The position numbers were made by a program, and so were the translations under genes. A model generated the notes under the pieces. It did not search any database. It was given only the letters and a program-made list of their open reading frames with translations, and had not been told where the DNA came from. Positions 19,069 to 27,791 of a DNA stretch of 64,000 bases are shown here, piece by piece. How positions within the stretch are numbered: the stretch's first letter is position 1; each line of letters begins with the position of its first letter. The stretch spans positions 2,356,001 through 2,420,000 of the forward strand of contig NZ_AP031496.1 of NCBI RefSeq assembly GCF_042850945.1. The letters are read 5' to 3'. Origin of the DNA: Halioxenophilus aromaticivorans (GTDB lineage: Bacteria; Pseudomonadota; Gammaproteobacteria; Pseudomonadales; Cellvibrionaceae).

Positions 19069-19100
19069 GGCGAGCCGGATGAAAACCGGTTCGCCATTTT
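19069..19100 (+). terminator. Terminator of the lig operon
   Basis: A 10-bp stem GGCGAGCCGG/CCGGTTCGCC (one G-T pair) with loop ATGAAAA, followed by ATTTT, 12 bases after the ligC stop. Confidence 0.8.
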
Positions 19101-19140
19101 AGATTGAGCTCAATTATTTTTTAATTCCATTACAAGACTA

Positions 19141-20133
19141 TTGGCAGTGAAATTAACAGATTTATCGCAAGGGTTAACGCGCATTGGTTTGGGTTGTATG
19201 AACCTTAGCCATGCCTATGGCACGCCTCCTTCCGAGGAAGAGGGCATTAAAATGTTGCAACAAGCCTTCGACCTTGGGGTGCGTCATTTCGATACCGCAG
19301 CCCTGTACGGTTTTGGCCGTAACGAAACCTTAGTGGGTAAAGCGCTAAGCGGTAATCGCGACCAGCTGTTCCTGGCCAGTAAATGCGGTATGACCGGTGT
19401 TGATGGTAAGCGGGTCATCGACGGCCGCCCTGAAACATTAGTTGCCACTCTGGATGCGGCGTTGGAGCGGTTGCAAACCGACCACATCGATCTCTACTAC
19501 CTGCACCGTTGGGACAAAAACGTCCCCATCGAAGACAGCGTTGGTGCGCTGTCGCGTTTAGTGGAGGCTGGTAAAATTGGCGCTATTGGTTTAAGTGAAG
19601 TCTCCGCCGATACCATTGCAAAAGCCCACGCGGTACATCCCATTGCCGCCGTACAAACCGAATACTCACTGTGGACGCGCAATGCTGAATTGGCAGTGCT
19701 AGGAGCCTGTGAGAGTTTGGGTATTGCTTTTGTGGCCTTTAGCCCACTGGCTCGTGGCTTTTTGGCCGACGGTGTTGCCAGCCCAGAAGTGCTTGAAGAG
19801 GGTGATATCCGCCGCAATATGCCAAGATTTAAAGAGCCGAATTTTTCCAGTAACGCGGAACTTTTAGCCAGTTTTAAATTTAAAGCCGCAGAGTTAAATA
19901 TTACCCCGGCGCAGCTTTCACTGGCATGGTTGCTCGCTAAAAGCCCTAATATATATCCAATTCCAGGCACTCGTTACTTCAGCCATTTAGAAGAAAACAT
20001 GGCAGCCGCCAATGTCAGTTTGTCGGCAGCGGTAATTGCCGAGTTGGATGCCTTAATTAATCAGTCTACGGTATCTGGTGGGCGTTATCCTCCAGCGACG
20101 CAAGCCGAAATCGATACCGAAGAGTTTGCCTAA
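19141..20133 (+). CDS. Aldo/keto reductase
   Basis: NADPH-dependent oxidoreductase of the AKR superfamily (yeast/bacterial YajO-YhdN-like group), 330 aa. Catalytic tetrad segments are visible: Asp in RHFDTAALYG, Tyr in the same segment, Lys in LASKCG and His in YLHRWD. The cofactor-binding segment IPGTRYFSHLEEN lies near the C-terminus. It begins at TTG 19141 or GTG 19147; neither has a strong ribosome-binding site. It stands alone between the lig terminator and its own terminator. A role in reducing aromatic aldehydes would fit the setting but is not shown. Confidence 0.82.
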   Translation: MAVKLTDLSQGLTRIGLGCMNLSHAYGTPPSEEEGIKMLQQAFDLGVRHFDTAALYGFGRNETLVGKALSGNRDQLFLASKCGMTGVDGKRVIDGRPETLVATLDAALERLQTDHIDLYYLHRWDKNVPIEDSVGALSRLVEAGKIGAIGLSEVSADTIAKAHAVHPIAAVQTEYSLWTRNAELAVLGACESLGIAFVAFSPLARGFLADGVASPEVLEEGDIRRNMPRFKEPNFSSNAELLASFKFKAAELNITPAQLSLAWLLAKSPNIYPIPGTRYFSHLEENMAAANVSLSAAVIAELDALINQSTVSGGRYPPATQAEIDTEEFA

Positions 20134-20142
20134 TCCCAACTT

Positions 20143-20172
20143 CCCGCCGGCCTCGTTGCCGGTGGGCTTTTT
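20143..20172 (+). terminator. Terminator after aldo/keto reductase
   Basis: Stem CCCGCCGGC/GCCGGTGGG (one G-T pair), loop CTCGTT, then CTTTTT. Confidence 0.82.
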
Positions 20173-20200
20173 AATCTCCTTTCTTGTATTTACTTTTCTT

Positions 20201-21088
20201 TTAGTCACCGTCCTCTGCCGCTAGGCGATATTCCTTGGGCGATCTGCCTTCCTGCTTTTTAAATAAACGCGAAAAATACGCAGCATCTTTAAAGCCTAAA
20301 TGATAGGCGATCTGCTCCAGCGGTTGCTGGGTGAAGATAAGACGACGCTTGGCTTCGGCAATAAGCCTGTCCAATATGATCTGTTTGGCACTGGTACCCA
20401 ACTGAGACTGGCACAATCGGTTTAGTGTGGCGGTTGATGTGTTGATCGCAGAGGCGTACTCCTGTACTCGCCAGTGATCTTTGTAATGCAGTTCAACCAA
20501 GCGTTTAAACGATTCTAGTAAGCGGTTGGTTGATTCAGGTGTAACGCTGTTTAAGCTCATGGCTTCCCACTGCCGTGCAATGGTAATCAGCAATAGGTTA
20601 ACGAGTGATAGAAGCACCGTATCTTTGCCGCGGTAGGGGGAGGAGAATTCTTGGCGTAGCAGTGTGGAATATTGTTTTAACAACGGCATTTGGTCGTCGT
20701 TGTCGGAGAACTTTAGCACCAGGCTATTTTGGAACAGCCTCGGCAGCATGGTAGCACTCCCGCCTTCGGACGCCTGAAATATATGATCAGAAAAGGTAAT
20801 AACCACGCCATCACTATTAGGTTTAAATTCAAAACCGTGCACAACGCCTTTGGGCACAGTTACCAAGCCGGTGCCTTCCAGTTGGTGCTTTTTATCGTCT
20901 AGTTGTACGCTGAGTTGGCTGTCAAAAATGCATAATATTTGATGGAATTTACGGTGCCTGTGCGGTTTTATCACCCAATCTCTGTCGCGGCTGCGGGTGG
21001 CGATTTCCTCCACATGAACGGCTACGGGGCTTTCTATATCTGTGTTTTCACCGTACAAGCCAAAGGTTGGAATTGTGGTTGTCACCAT
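20201..21088 (-). CDS. pobR: AraC-family activator of pobA (PobR type)
   Basis: 295-aa AraC/XylS regulator with an N-terminal cupin-like sensing domain (IKPHRHRKFHQILCIF, about 40-110) and a C-terminal double helix-turn-helix (about 195-288, ending AAYFSRLFKKQEGRSPKEYRL). It is transcribed divergently from pobA with a 151-bp shared control region. This is the arrangement of the AraC-type PobR that activates pobA with 4-hydroxybenzoate. Function is assigned from this context plus family. Confidence 0.82.
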   Translation of the reverse strand: MVTTTIPTFGLYGENTDIESPVAVHVEEIATRSRDRDWVIKPHRHRKFHQILCIFDSQLSVQLDDKKHQLEGTGLVTVPKGVVHGFEFKPNSDGVVITFSDHIFQASEGGSATMLPRLFQNSLVLKFSDNDDQMPLLKQYSTLLRQEFSSPYRGKDTVLLSLVNLLLITIARQWEAMSLNSVTPESTNRLLESFKRLVELHYKDHWRVQEYASAINTSTATLNRLCQSQLGTSAKQIILDRLIAEAKRRLIFTQQPLEQIAYHLGFKDAAYFSRLFKKQEGRSPKEYRLAAEDGD

Positions 21089-21239
21089 GGTTAAGCACCG
21101 GCATTGCGAGGTAAGTTTGTTACTTGCGATTGCTATTAGCGTGATTCAAAAGTACCAGAATATGACGATTAAGTGAATGGTGCGGACAACTCATTGTTGC
21201 CACAATAGGCCTAACTAATAATCGATAAGGTCAGCCATT

Positions 21240-22451
21240 ATGAATACCCTCAAAACTCAAGTCGCCATCATTGGCGCTGGCCCTTCTGGCTTATTACTCG
21301 GTCAACTACTGCACACACAAGGCATTGCTAATGTAATTATTGAGCGTGTGTCTGGTGAGTACATATTAGGCCGAATCCGCGCCGGTATTTTAGAGCAGGG
21401 CTTTGCCGATTTGGTACGGGAAGCAGGCGTTGCTGAGCGTATGGACGCCGAAGGAGAAATACACGAAGGCTTCTACGTGGCGAACAATGGTAAGTCACAC
21501 CGTATCGATTTAGAAAAAATGACCGGTGGCAAAGTGGTGGTCTGTTACGGCCAAACCGAAATTACACGCGATTTAATGAAAGCGCGCGAAGGCGCTGGGT
21601 TACAAACCTTTTACGAATCCAGTGACACCCAACTGCACGACGTTAACCGCGAAACTCCTTACGTTACCTTTAAAAACAACGGTGAAGATTTCAAACTAGA
21701 GTGTGATTACATCGCCGGTTGCGATGGTTTTCATGGTGTTTCTCGTAAAACCATTCCCGAAGACAAGCGTACTGAACACGAGCGCGTATACCCGTTTGGT
21801 TGGCTTGGTTTTCTGAGCGATACGCCGCCGGTAAGTGAAGAACTAATCTACGCCAAAAGCGAGCGTGGCTTTGCTTTAGCCAGCCGCCGCAGTGCCACGC
21901 GCTCGCGCTATTATTTGCAAGTGCCTCTAACAGACAAAGTAGAAGAGTGGAGCGACGATCGTTTTTGGGATGAACTGGAAAAACGCTTGCCAGAAGAAGA
22001 CGCCAAAAAGCTGGTGCGTGGCCCAAGCATTGAAAAAAGCATCGCGCCACTTCGTTCTTTTGTGTGCGAACCCATGCAGTACGGCAATTTGTTTTTAGTC
22101 GGTGATGCTGCCCATATCGTACCGCCCACCGGTGCTAAAGGATTAAATCTTGCCGCGTCTGATGTGGCCACCCTTTATAAAATTATGACTCGTGTGTACC
22201 ACGACGGGGATAAGTCCTGTATCGCGCAGTATTCCGAAATCGCCCTGCGTCGTGTCTGGCACGGCGAGCGCTTCTCATGGTGGATGTCTAATATGCTGCA
22301 CGATTTTGGCGATACCAAAGTCAACGATATGGATGCAGAAACCTTTGATCGATTTATGTCGTCAGAGCTGGATTACTTTATGAATTACGAAGAGGGTCGC
22401 CGTGTGGTCGCTAACCAGTACGTCGGTATGCCCTACGAAGATCTCCACTAA
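21240..22451 (+). CDS. pobA: 4-hydroxybenzoate 3-monooxygenase
   Basis: FAD flavoprotein hydroxylase converting 4-hydroxybenzoate to protocatechuate with NADPH and O2. At 403 aa it carries the Rossmann motif IIGAGPSGLLLG (residues 9-20), RIRAGILEQG, the DG motif YIAGCDGFHGVSR and the FAD ribityl motif GDAAHIVPPTGAKGLN. The substrate-binding LGRIRAG and the tail NQYVGMPYEDL are as in Pseudomonas PobA. It feeds the adjacent lig operon. Confidence 0.95.
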   Translation: MNTLKTQVAIIGAGPSGLLLGQLLHTQGIANVIIERVSGEYILGRIRAGILEQGFADLVREAGVAERMDAEGEIHEGFYVANNGKSHRIDLEKMTGGKVVVCYGQTEITRDLMKAREGAGLQTFYESSDTQLHDVNRETPYVTFKNNGEDFKLECDYIAGCDGFHGVSRKTIPEDKRTEHERVYPFGWLGFLSDTPPVSEELIYAKSERGFALASRRSATRSRYYLQVPLTDKVEEWSDDRFWDELEKRLPEEDAKKLVRGPSIEKSIAPLRSFVCEPMQYGNLFLVGDAAHIVPPTGAKGLNLAASDVATLYKIMTRVYHDGDKSCIAQYSEIALRRVWHGERFSWWMSNMLHDFGDTKVNDMDAETFDRFMSSELDYFMNYEEGRRVVANQYVGMPYEDLH

Positions 22452-22490
22452 ATTGCCCCATAGACGCTAACAATCTCTCTTGGCTTAGAT

Positions 22491-22517
22491 ACCCGCACCT
22501 AGTTGCGGGTTTTTTTT
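22491..22517 (+). terminator. Terminator of pobA
   Basis: 7-bp stem ACCCGCA/TGCGGGT with loop CCTAGT followed by a run of seven T. Confidence 0.85.
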
Positions 22518-22526
22518 GCCCAAAAA

Positions 22527-22547
22527 TACTGTTTGTGTTCAACAGTA
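22527..22547. promoter_or_regulatory. Inverted repeat upstream of the KstD-like gene
   Basis: TACTGTT and AACAGTA form perfect 7-bp arms around a 7-base spacer, 90 bp before the flavoprotein start. Possible operator; the regulator is unknown. Confidence 0.4.
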
Positions 22548-22637
22548 ACGAATAGTTAGGCGTGGTCATGTACATCGCTGGGTTGTCTTGCTAATTTTGG
22601 TGGGAGAGATAAAAAGACTATAAAAAACGGGGTGCTA

Positions 22638-24395
22638 ATGAACAGCTTCGATGAAAGTGTTGATTTTTTAGTGGTGGGCAGCGGTGGTGGCTCCATGTGT
22701 GCGGCCTTAGTGCTAAGAGATGTAGGTAAATCCGTCGCCATACTGGAAAAGGCCCCTGTCGTCGGCGGTACAACCGCGCGCTCCGGTGGCGCCATGTGGA
22801 TACCCAATAACCGCTTGATGAAACTGGCTGGTATCGAAGACAGCACCGAAAAAGCCGTTACTTATTTGGATAATCTGATCGGCGATAATCCAGAGTACCC
22901 TGCGGCCAACAGCGCACGCCGACTTAAATATATTAGCGAAGCCCCGCGTATGATTGACTTCATTACCGCCCAGGGTGTAAAGCTCGCACGCACTGATTTT
23001 TGGCCGGATTATTACGATACCTTACCCGGCGGTAGTCGTGGCAGCCGCAGTGTTTTCTCAGAAATATTTGACCTTAATGAGCTTGGCCCTTGGGCAAATA
23101 AAATTGGCTTTGGCTTTATTCCTCAGCCGGTTAATTTGTGCGATTTTTTACCCATTCCTTATGCATTAAAACAAAAAATTGGTACCAGGCTTACCATTAT
23201 GTTGGGTGCAATGAACCTGGGCGAAATGATGAAGCTGCCCCATTTTAAACGTAGCTGGGCAGGCTTTAGCATGATGCTTAGGGTGGGCTGCAAATGGTTG
23301 TATGGCAAGCTAACAGGTAAACGTTACGTGGCTGCTGGGGTGGGGTTGCAAGGTCAAATGTTGAAAGCTTGCCTAGCCGCAAACGTTGATATTCGCGTTA
23401 ACTGTGCCGTTGATGAGCTGATTGAAGAGGGCGGTAAAGTTGTTGGTGTGGTCACTAACAAAGACGGAAAACCATGGCGCATCAAAGCCAATCTTGGTGT
23501 GTTAATCAATGCCGGCGGCTTCGCACATAACCAAGCCATGCGCGATAAATACATACCGGGTTCACAAGCTGCCTGGAGCAGTGCTGTAGCCACCGATACG
23601 GGCGAGATGCTGCAAACCATGATGGACATGGGGGCAGCCGTAGGGCATATGCAAGAGCGCGTGGGAAACCAAACATCCCCCATGCCGGGGTTCGACCAAA
23701 TGCCCATTAAACCAGCCATGCAGGCCGTTACCGCTAAGCCCCACTGTATTTTGGTAGACCAAACCGGCGTGCGCTACCAAGCAGAGGGCGGTTCTTATTC
23801 AGCCTATTGCAAGGGCATGTTGTCTCGCAACAGCGAGGCGCCTTCATTACCGAGCTGGGCCATATTTGATCAACGCTTGTTGGATAAATACATGTTCGGC
23901 GGCTGCATGCCGGGCCAAGCGGTGCATAAAGTAGAGGGCTGGAAGGCTGCGGGATATATGAAGCAGGCCAGCAGCATCGAAGCTTTAGCACAACAAATAG
24001 AAATGGACCCAGCCGTGTTAAAGGCAACGGTTGAGCGATTTAACGGTTTCGTTGCCCGTGGCGTGGACGAAGACTTCCACCGGGGGGAGAGTTACTATGA
24101 CACTTGGCTGGGCGACCCCTACAAGGACGGAAACCCATCCTTGGGTGACATCGCTCAAGAGCCTTTCTACGCGGCACCGGTTTTACCTGGTGATATGGGC
24201 ACCTACGGTGGGGTGATTACCGATACCCATGCGCGGGTGTTGAGAGAAGATGGCACTGTGATGGAAGGGCTTTATGCCACCGGCGTATCCACGGCTGGGG
24301 TCATGGGGCCGGCCTATCCCGGCGGCGGTTCTAGCGTTGGCCCGTCGTTTACGTTTGGTTACATTGCGGCTCGCCATGCAGTGGGCTTGGAATAG
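22638..24395 (+). CDS. FAD-dependent dehydrogenase (3-ketosteroid-delta1-dehydrogenase-like)
   Basis: Flavoprotein of the FAD-binding-2/fumarate-reductase superfamily, about 585 aa. The N-terminal dinucleotide motif is DFLVVGSGGGSMCAAL (about residues 9-24), followed by GGTTARSGGAMW. Near the C-terminus are GDMGTYGGVITD, a catalytic-loop-like segment in KstD relatives, and YPGGGSSVGPSFTFGYIAA. The ATG at 22638 is chosen over the GTG at 22632 because ACGGGG lies upstream. It probably inserts a double bond next to a ketone in a cyclic substrate, but the substrate is unknown. The TetR gene follows in the same direction. Confidence 0.8.
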   Translation: MNSFDESVDFLVVGSGGGSMCAALVLRDVGKSVAILEKAPVVGGTTARSGGAMWIPNNRLMKLAGIEDSTEKAVTYLDNLIGDNPEYPAANSARRLKYISEAPRMIDFITAQGVKLARTDFWPDYYDTLPGGSRGSRSVFSEIFDLNELGPWANKIGFGFIPQPVNLCDFLPIPYALKQKIGTRLTIMLGAMNLGEMMKLPHFKRSWAGFSMMLRVGCKWLYGKLTGKRYVAAGVGLQGQMLKACLAANVDIRVNCAVDELIEEGGKVVGVVTNKDGKPWRIKANLGVLINAGGFAHNQAMRDKYIPGSQAAWSSAVATDTGEMLQTMMDMGAAVGHMQERVGNQTSPMPGFDQMPIKPAMQAVTAKPHCILVDQTGVRYQAEGGSYSAYCKGMLSRNSEAPSLPSWAIFDQRLLDKYMFGGCMPGQAVHKVEGWKAAGYMKQASSIEALAQQIEMDPAVLKATVERFNGFVARGVDEDFHRGESYYDTWLGDPYKDGNPSLGDIAQEPFYAAPVLPGDMGTYGGVITDTHARVLREDGTVMEGLYATGVSTAGVMGPAYPGGGSSVGPSFTFGYIAARHAVGLE

Positions 24396-24448
24396 ATTCA
24401 GGTTATACTGCTGGCTGTATTTCTTATTTAAAGGCGATTGATTAAGCC

Positions 24449-25075
24449 GTGCTAAAGCCAACTTCCTCTCAGCCAGTCCCTGACCAGCCAAGCCAGAAAA
24501 AGCCAAGCCAGAAAAAGCCAAGTAAGGCGGACCTGACCAAAACACTGATCCTAGATACTGCCCAACAATTAATGTTAGGGGAGGGCTACGCTGCAGTAAC
24601 CACTCGCAGAATTGCCAAGGAGGCCGGCTTAAAACCGCCGACGGTGCACTACCATTTTAAAACCACAGATGATTTACTACTGGCGTTGTTTCGCAGAAAC
24701 CTGCAGTTAGAGCGCAAGCGGGTGGATAGCACCCTCACGCAAGCCAGTGGGCTGGTGGAATTATGGCGCGCCTATATTGATCAGCCGCAAACTGCACTGG
24801 CCATAGAGTTTATGGGCTTGGCCAATCACCGTGAGGCCATCCGTAAAGAAATCACCGCGGTAACAGAAAAAGAACGTCGCCGGCGGGCAGACTTGTTACA
24901 GAGTTTAATGAACGATTCGATGAGCTCCAGCGAAGCTGGAATTTCTGGCTTGGGGTTGTCGGTGGTGCTGATAGGTTTGGCGCGTACTTTGGTATTAGAG
25001 CAAAACCTTGGTATTGATGTGGGCCACGCAGATACCAAGCAGTTTGTTGAACAGTTGCTTCAATCTTTGTCGTAA
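24449..25075 (+). CDS. TetR-family repressor
   Basis: 208 aa; helix-turn-helix at about residues 27-75 (TTRRIAKEAGLKPPTVHYHF) and a divergent helical C-terminal ligand domain. It begins at GTG 24449. The first 26 residues are a basic tail containing a tandem QKKPS-QKKPS, produced by an exact 15-bp DNA direct repeat. It lies between the flavoprotein and the TauD operon and probably represses one or both; a perfect palindrome occurs ahead of the TauD gene. Confidence 0.85.
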   Translation: MLKPTSSQPVPDQPSQKKPSQKKPSKADLTKTLILDTAQQLMLGEGYAAVTTRRIAKEAGLKPPTVHYHFKTTDDLLLALFRRNLQLERKRVDSTLTQASGLVELWRAYIDQPQTALAIEFMGLANHREAIRKEITAVTEKERRRRADLLQSLMNDSMSSSEAGISGLGLSVVLIGLARTLVLEQNLGIDVGHADTKQFVEQLLQSLS

Positions 25076-25316
25076 TATCTCTCACCAAAATCCTTATTTT
25101 TCTTTTTATCTCAGCTCTGAGAAAGGCCTAGGTGCCTCTTCACAATTAAAAACTGTTTTTGCTTAAAACCGGTTTTGTAATTCCATAACGATGTACTTCT
25201 AAAACGCCTTTAATTAAACAGGTTGATACTTCCTGTTTGATGGTGGCGATTCTTAACGCCTAAATATCTAAAATACAATGGTTAACCTTGACCCAGAAAT
25301 CATTTTGGTGATAAAA

Positions 25317-25332
25317 CTGAACACCTGTTCAG
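25317..25332. promoter_or_regulatory. Palindromic operator candidate for the TetR protein
   Basis: CTGAACA-CC-TGTTCAG is a perfect 7+7 palindrome 46 bases before the TauD-family start. It lies in the 303-bp gap that separates the TetR gene from this operon. Size and symmetry fit a TetR operator. The rest of that gap (25076-25316) shows no gene and is AT-rich. Confidence 0.5.
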
Positions 25333-25378
25333 TGTCGCTTGCGCCCGCAATCACAATAATTCGATAAAGAGGTTTGCT

Positions 25379-26221
25379 ATGAGTAACTCCACTAGGGTTT
25401 CGTTGTCAGATAAATCCAAACTACATGTAGAGCATTTAACCCCGGCCATTGGTAGCGTTCTTAGCGCGCCTATAGAAGAGCTGGTTGCTGGCCTCCACAG
25501 CGAAGAAATTGTGGACCTTTTAGAGCAGCGGGGCGTGGTTGTATTTCGCGACTTGGATTTAACCGACGAGCAACAAATGGCCTTTACCCAAACCTTGGGC
25601 GAAAGTGAAAAAGGCACCAAAATCACCAAAATCACTATGGATCCTTTGGAAAACCCAAATGCCGATTATATTAAAGGGGCTTTCTATTGGCACATCGACG
25701 GCACTATGTCCGAGGTACCTATTTTTGCCTCTGTTATGAGTGCCAAGCGGTTATCACCCACCGGCGGCAATACCGAATTTTCCAATACCTACGCTGCTTT
25801 TGATGCGTTAAGTGATGAAGAAAAAGCGACTGTGGAAAAGCTGCAGGTGGTGCACATGCTTGAAGCGGCCCAGCGCTATGTAAACCCGGAGCCGAGTTAC
25901 GAGACGTTATCCTCCTGGCAAGAGTTCGAACCCAATACCTTACCGTTGTTGTGGAAGCATCGCTCTGGTCGCAAGTCGTTAGTGTTGGGTTCCACGGCTT
26001 CGCACATTGAAGGGATGGGATTGCGCGAGGGAACAGCGCTACTGACCAAACTGCGTAGCTGGGCAACCCAAGACCAATTTGTTTATAGCCATAAATGGCA
26101 ACTGGGCGACTTAGTTATCTGGGATAACACCGGCACCATGCACAGAGCCACGCCGTATCCTTTGGATTGCGGCCGGTTAATGTACCGCACGCAGGTAGCC
26201 GGTTTTGAGCCGTTTGCCTAG
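25379..26221 (+). CDS. TauD/TfdA-family Fe(II)/2-oxoglutarate dioxygenase
   Basis: 280-aa non-haem iron dioxygenase. The metal facial triad is visible as H-x-D in YWHIDGT (near residue 108) and the distal His in GTMHRATPY (near 258). A downstream Arg in CGRLMYRTQV is placed to bind 2-oxoglutarate. It lacks features that would tell taurine, 2,4-D or other substrates apart. First gene of a three-gene operon with an SDR and a SnoaL-like protein, which suggests stepwise breakdown of one small organic substrate. Confidence 0.85.
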   Translation: MSNSTRVSLSDKSKLHVEHLTPAIGSVLSAPIEELVAGLHSEEIVDLLEQRGVVVFRDLDLTDEQQMAFTQTLGESEKGTKITKITMDPLENPNADYIKGAFYWHIDGTMSEVPIFASVMSAKRLSPTGGNTEFSNTYAAFDALSDEEKATVEKLQVVHMLEAAQRYVNPEPSYETLSSWQEFEPNTLPLLWKHRSGRKSLVLGSTASHIEGMGLREGTALLTKLRSWATQDQFVYSHKWQLGDLVIWDNTGTMHRATPYPLDCGRLMYRTQVAGFEPFA

Positions 26222-26303
26222 TGCGTACTAGTGCATCCTCGTGCATCTAAGACAAACAAAATCGCTCTAATAAACAATAATAAAATTCCAAGAGGTCTCA
26301 TTA

Positions 26304-27167
26304 ATGACCAGTAAAAAAACCGTAGCCTTGGTTACTGGTGCAAGCCGTGGTGCTGGCCGTGGTATTGCCATTGCGTTGGGCTCTCGCGGTTGCACGGTTT
26401 ACGTCACCGGCCGGTCACAATCTGCAAAGGACTCAGTGCTGCCCGGTACCATTTATGAAACTGCCCAGGCCGTCACGGATGCCGGCGGCCTGGGCGTAGC
26501 CGTAAAAGTAGACCACGCAATTGACGAAGAAGCCAAAGCCTTGATTGAGCGCATTGAAGCTGAGCAAGGCCGATTGGATATTTTGGTCAACAATGCCTGC
26601 TCTTTACATGACGACTTAACCCAGCCAGGCCATTTTTGGCAAAAATCCTTGGCCATTTCTAATATGCTGAATGTAGGCCTTCGCAGCAGTTACGTAACTA
26701 GCTATTACGCGGCACCACTTATGGTAAAGCAGGGCAGTGGCTTGGTTGTGTTTACCTCGGCCTCCGGCTCTGTGCATTACGTCTACGGCCCCATTTACGG
26801 CGCGCATAAAGCAGGCATGGACAAATTCGCCGCCGATATGGGCGAGGATTTTAGTGAATTTAAGGTCACGGCAGTGTCAATTTGGATGGGCGCACTAAAA
26901 GCCGAGCGATTGCAGCTATTGATTGATTCTAACCCCAAAAAATATGGCTATTTAGAAAATGTTACCGAAACGCCGGAATTTACCGGCCATGTGATCTGGG
27001 CGATGTACGCGGATCCAGAGCTCCAGCAGTTCAATGGTAAAACCGTTATTGGAGCGGAAATGGCATTACGTTATGGCATACAGGACGAGGGCGGAAAACA
27101 ACCCACGTCCTACCGCGATACGCACAAGGTAGCGCCCAGAGAACAATACCCCTACGTCATTCGTTAA
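26304..27167 (+). CDS. Short-chain dehydrogenase/reductase
   Basis: 287-aa SDR. Cofactor motif TGASRGAGRG at about residues 11-20, NNAC near 95, catalytic Ser in FTSASGS and the YxxxK motif in YGAHKAG near 170. The long C-terminal extension (about 40 aa beyond a classical SDR) resembles the DHRS1-like group. It is in line with the TauD gene and 15 bases before the SnoaL-like gene, with AGAGGTC upstream. Confidence 0.85.
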   Translation: MTSKKTVALVTGASRGAGRGIAIALGSRGCTVYVTGRSQSAKDSVLPGTIYETAQAVTDAGGLGVAVKVDHAIDEEAKALIERIEAEQGRLDILVNNACSLHDDLTQPGHFWQKSLAISNMLNVGLRSSYVTSYYAAPLMVKQGSGLVVFTSASGSVHYVYGPIYGAHKAGMDKFAADMGEDFSEFKVTAVSIWMGALKAERLQLLIDSNPKKYGYLENVTETPEFTGHVIWAMYADPELQQFNGKTVIGAEMALRYGIQDEGGKQPTSYRDTHKVAPREQYPYVIR

Positions 27168-27182
27168 AATAAGGAGAATACA

Positions 27183-27740
27183 ATGAATGATAGCGAATTG
27201 ATGGCACTTAAGACCGATGTTCAGTACTTAAAAGACCGCTCGCAAATTTTGGATTGCATTGCCAAGCATGCCCGTGGCCATGATCGACACGACTGCCAAC
27301 TGCTAACCGAGGCCTACCACATTGACGGCGTCGACGAACACGGTTTTGCCAATAACCCAGGGCCGGAATACGCCCAATGGGCCAACAAAATACACGCAGC
27401 GGGGTCACTGTCGCACACCCATAATATCAGCACTCATACCTGTGACATTGATGGCGATACCGCCCATTGCGAAAGCTATGTGATGGTGATTTTACTCAAC
27501 CCAGACGGCAACAGTGCGCGTTTAATTAGCGGCCGGTACGTGGATCGGTTAGAAAAGCGCGAGGGCGGTTGGAAGATCGCGTTGCGTCGTACCACGGTGG
27601 ATGTCATTTTGGCCGGCGATGCGTCTATTCTAAACGCGCCGATATTTCACGACCAGGGCTATACCAAGGGTGTGCGAGATAAAACCGACATTTCTTACCA
27701 GCGCTCGTTGGACTTGGAGCAAACCCCCGAGCGTTGGTAA
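27183..27740 (+). CDS. SnoaL-like (NTF2-fold) protein
   Basis: 185-aa protein with the SnoaL/NTF2-like cone fold, seen in the N-terminal helical segment, THNISTHTCDIDGDTAHCESYVMV and the final strand GGWKIALRRTTVDVI. Members act as hydratases, isomerases or small dehydratases, or as non-catalytic partners of ring oxygenases. ATAAGGAG lies before ATG 27183. Co-operonic with the TauD dioxygenase and SDR; the exact reaction is unknown. Confidence 0.75.
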   Translation: MNDSELMALKTDVQYLKDRSQILDCIAKHARGHDRHDCQLLTEAYHIDGVDEHGFANNPGPEYAQWANKIHAAGSLSHTHNISTHTCDIDGDTAHCESYVMVILLNPDGNSARLISGRYVDRLEKREGGWKIALRRTTVDVILAGDASILNAPIFHDQGYTKGVRDKTDISYQRSLDLEQTPERW

Positions 27741-27791
27741 GTGTCAGGCGCTAGCGTTCAGAACCTGAAAGTCTGAACCTAGAATCATAAC

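Noticed and set aside
24485..24520. Tandem 15-bp repeat as a separate repeat element
   Set aside because: It is an in-frame duplication (QKKPS twice) within the TetR gene's basic N-terminal tail.
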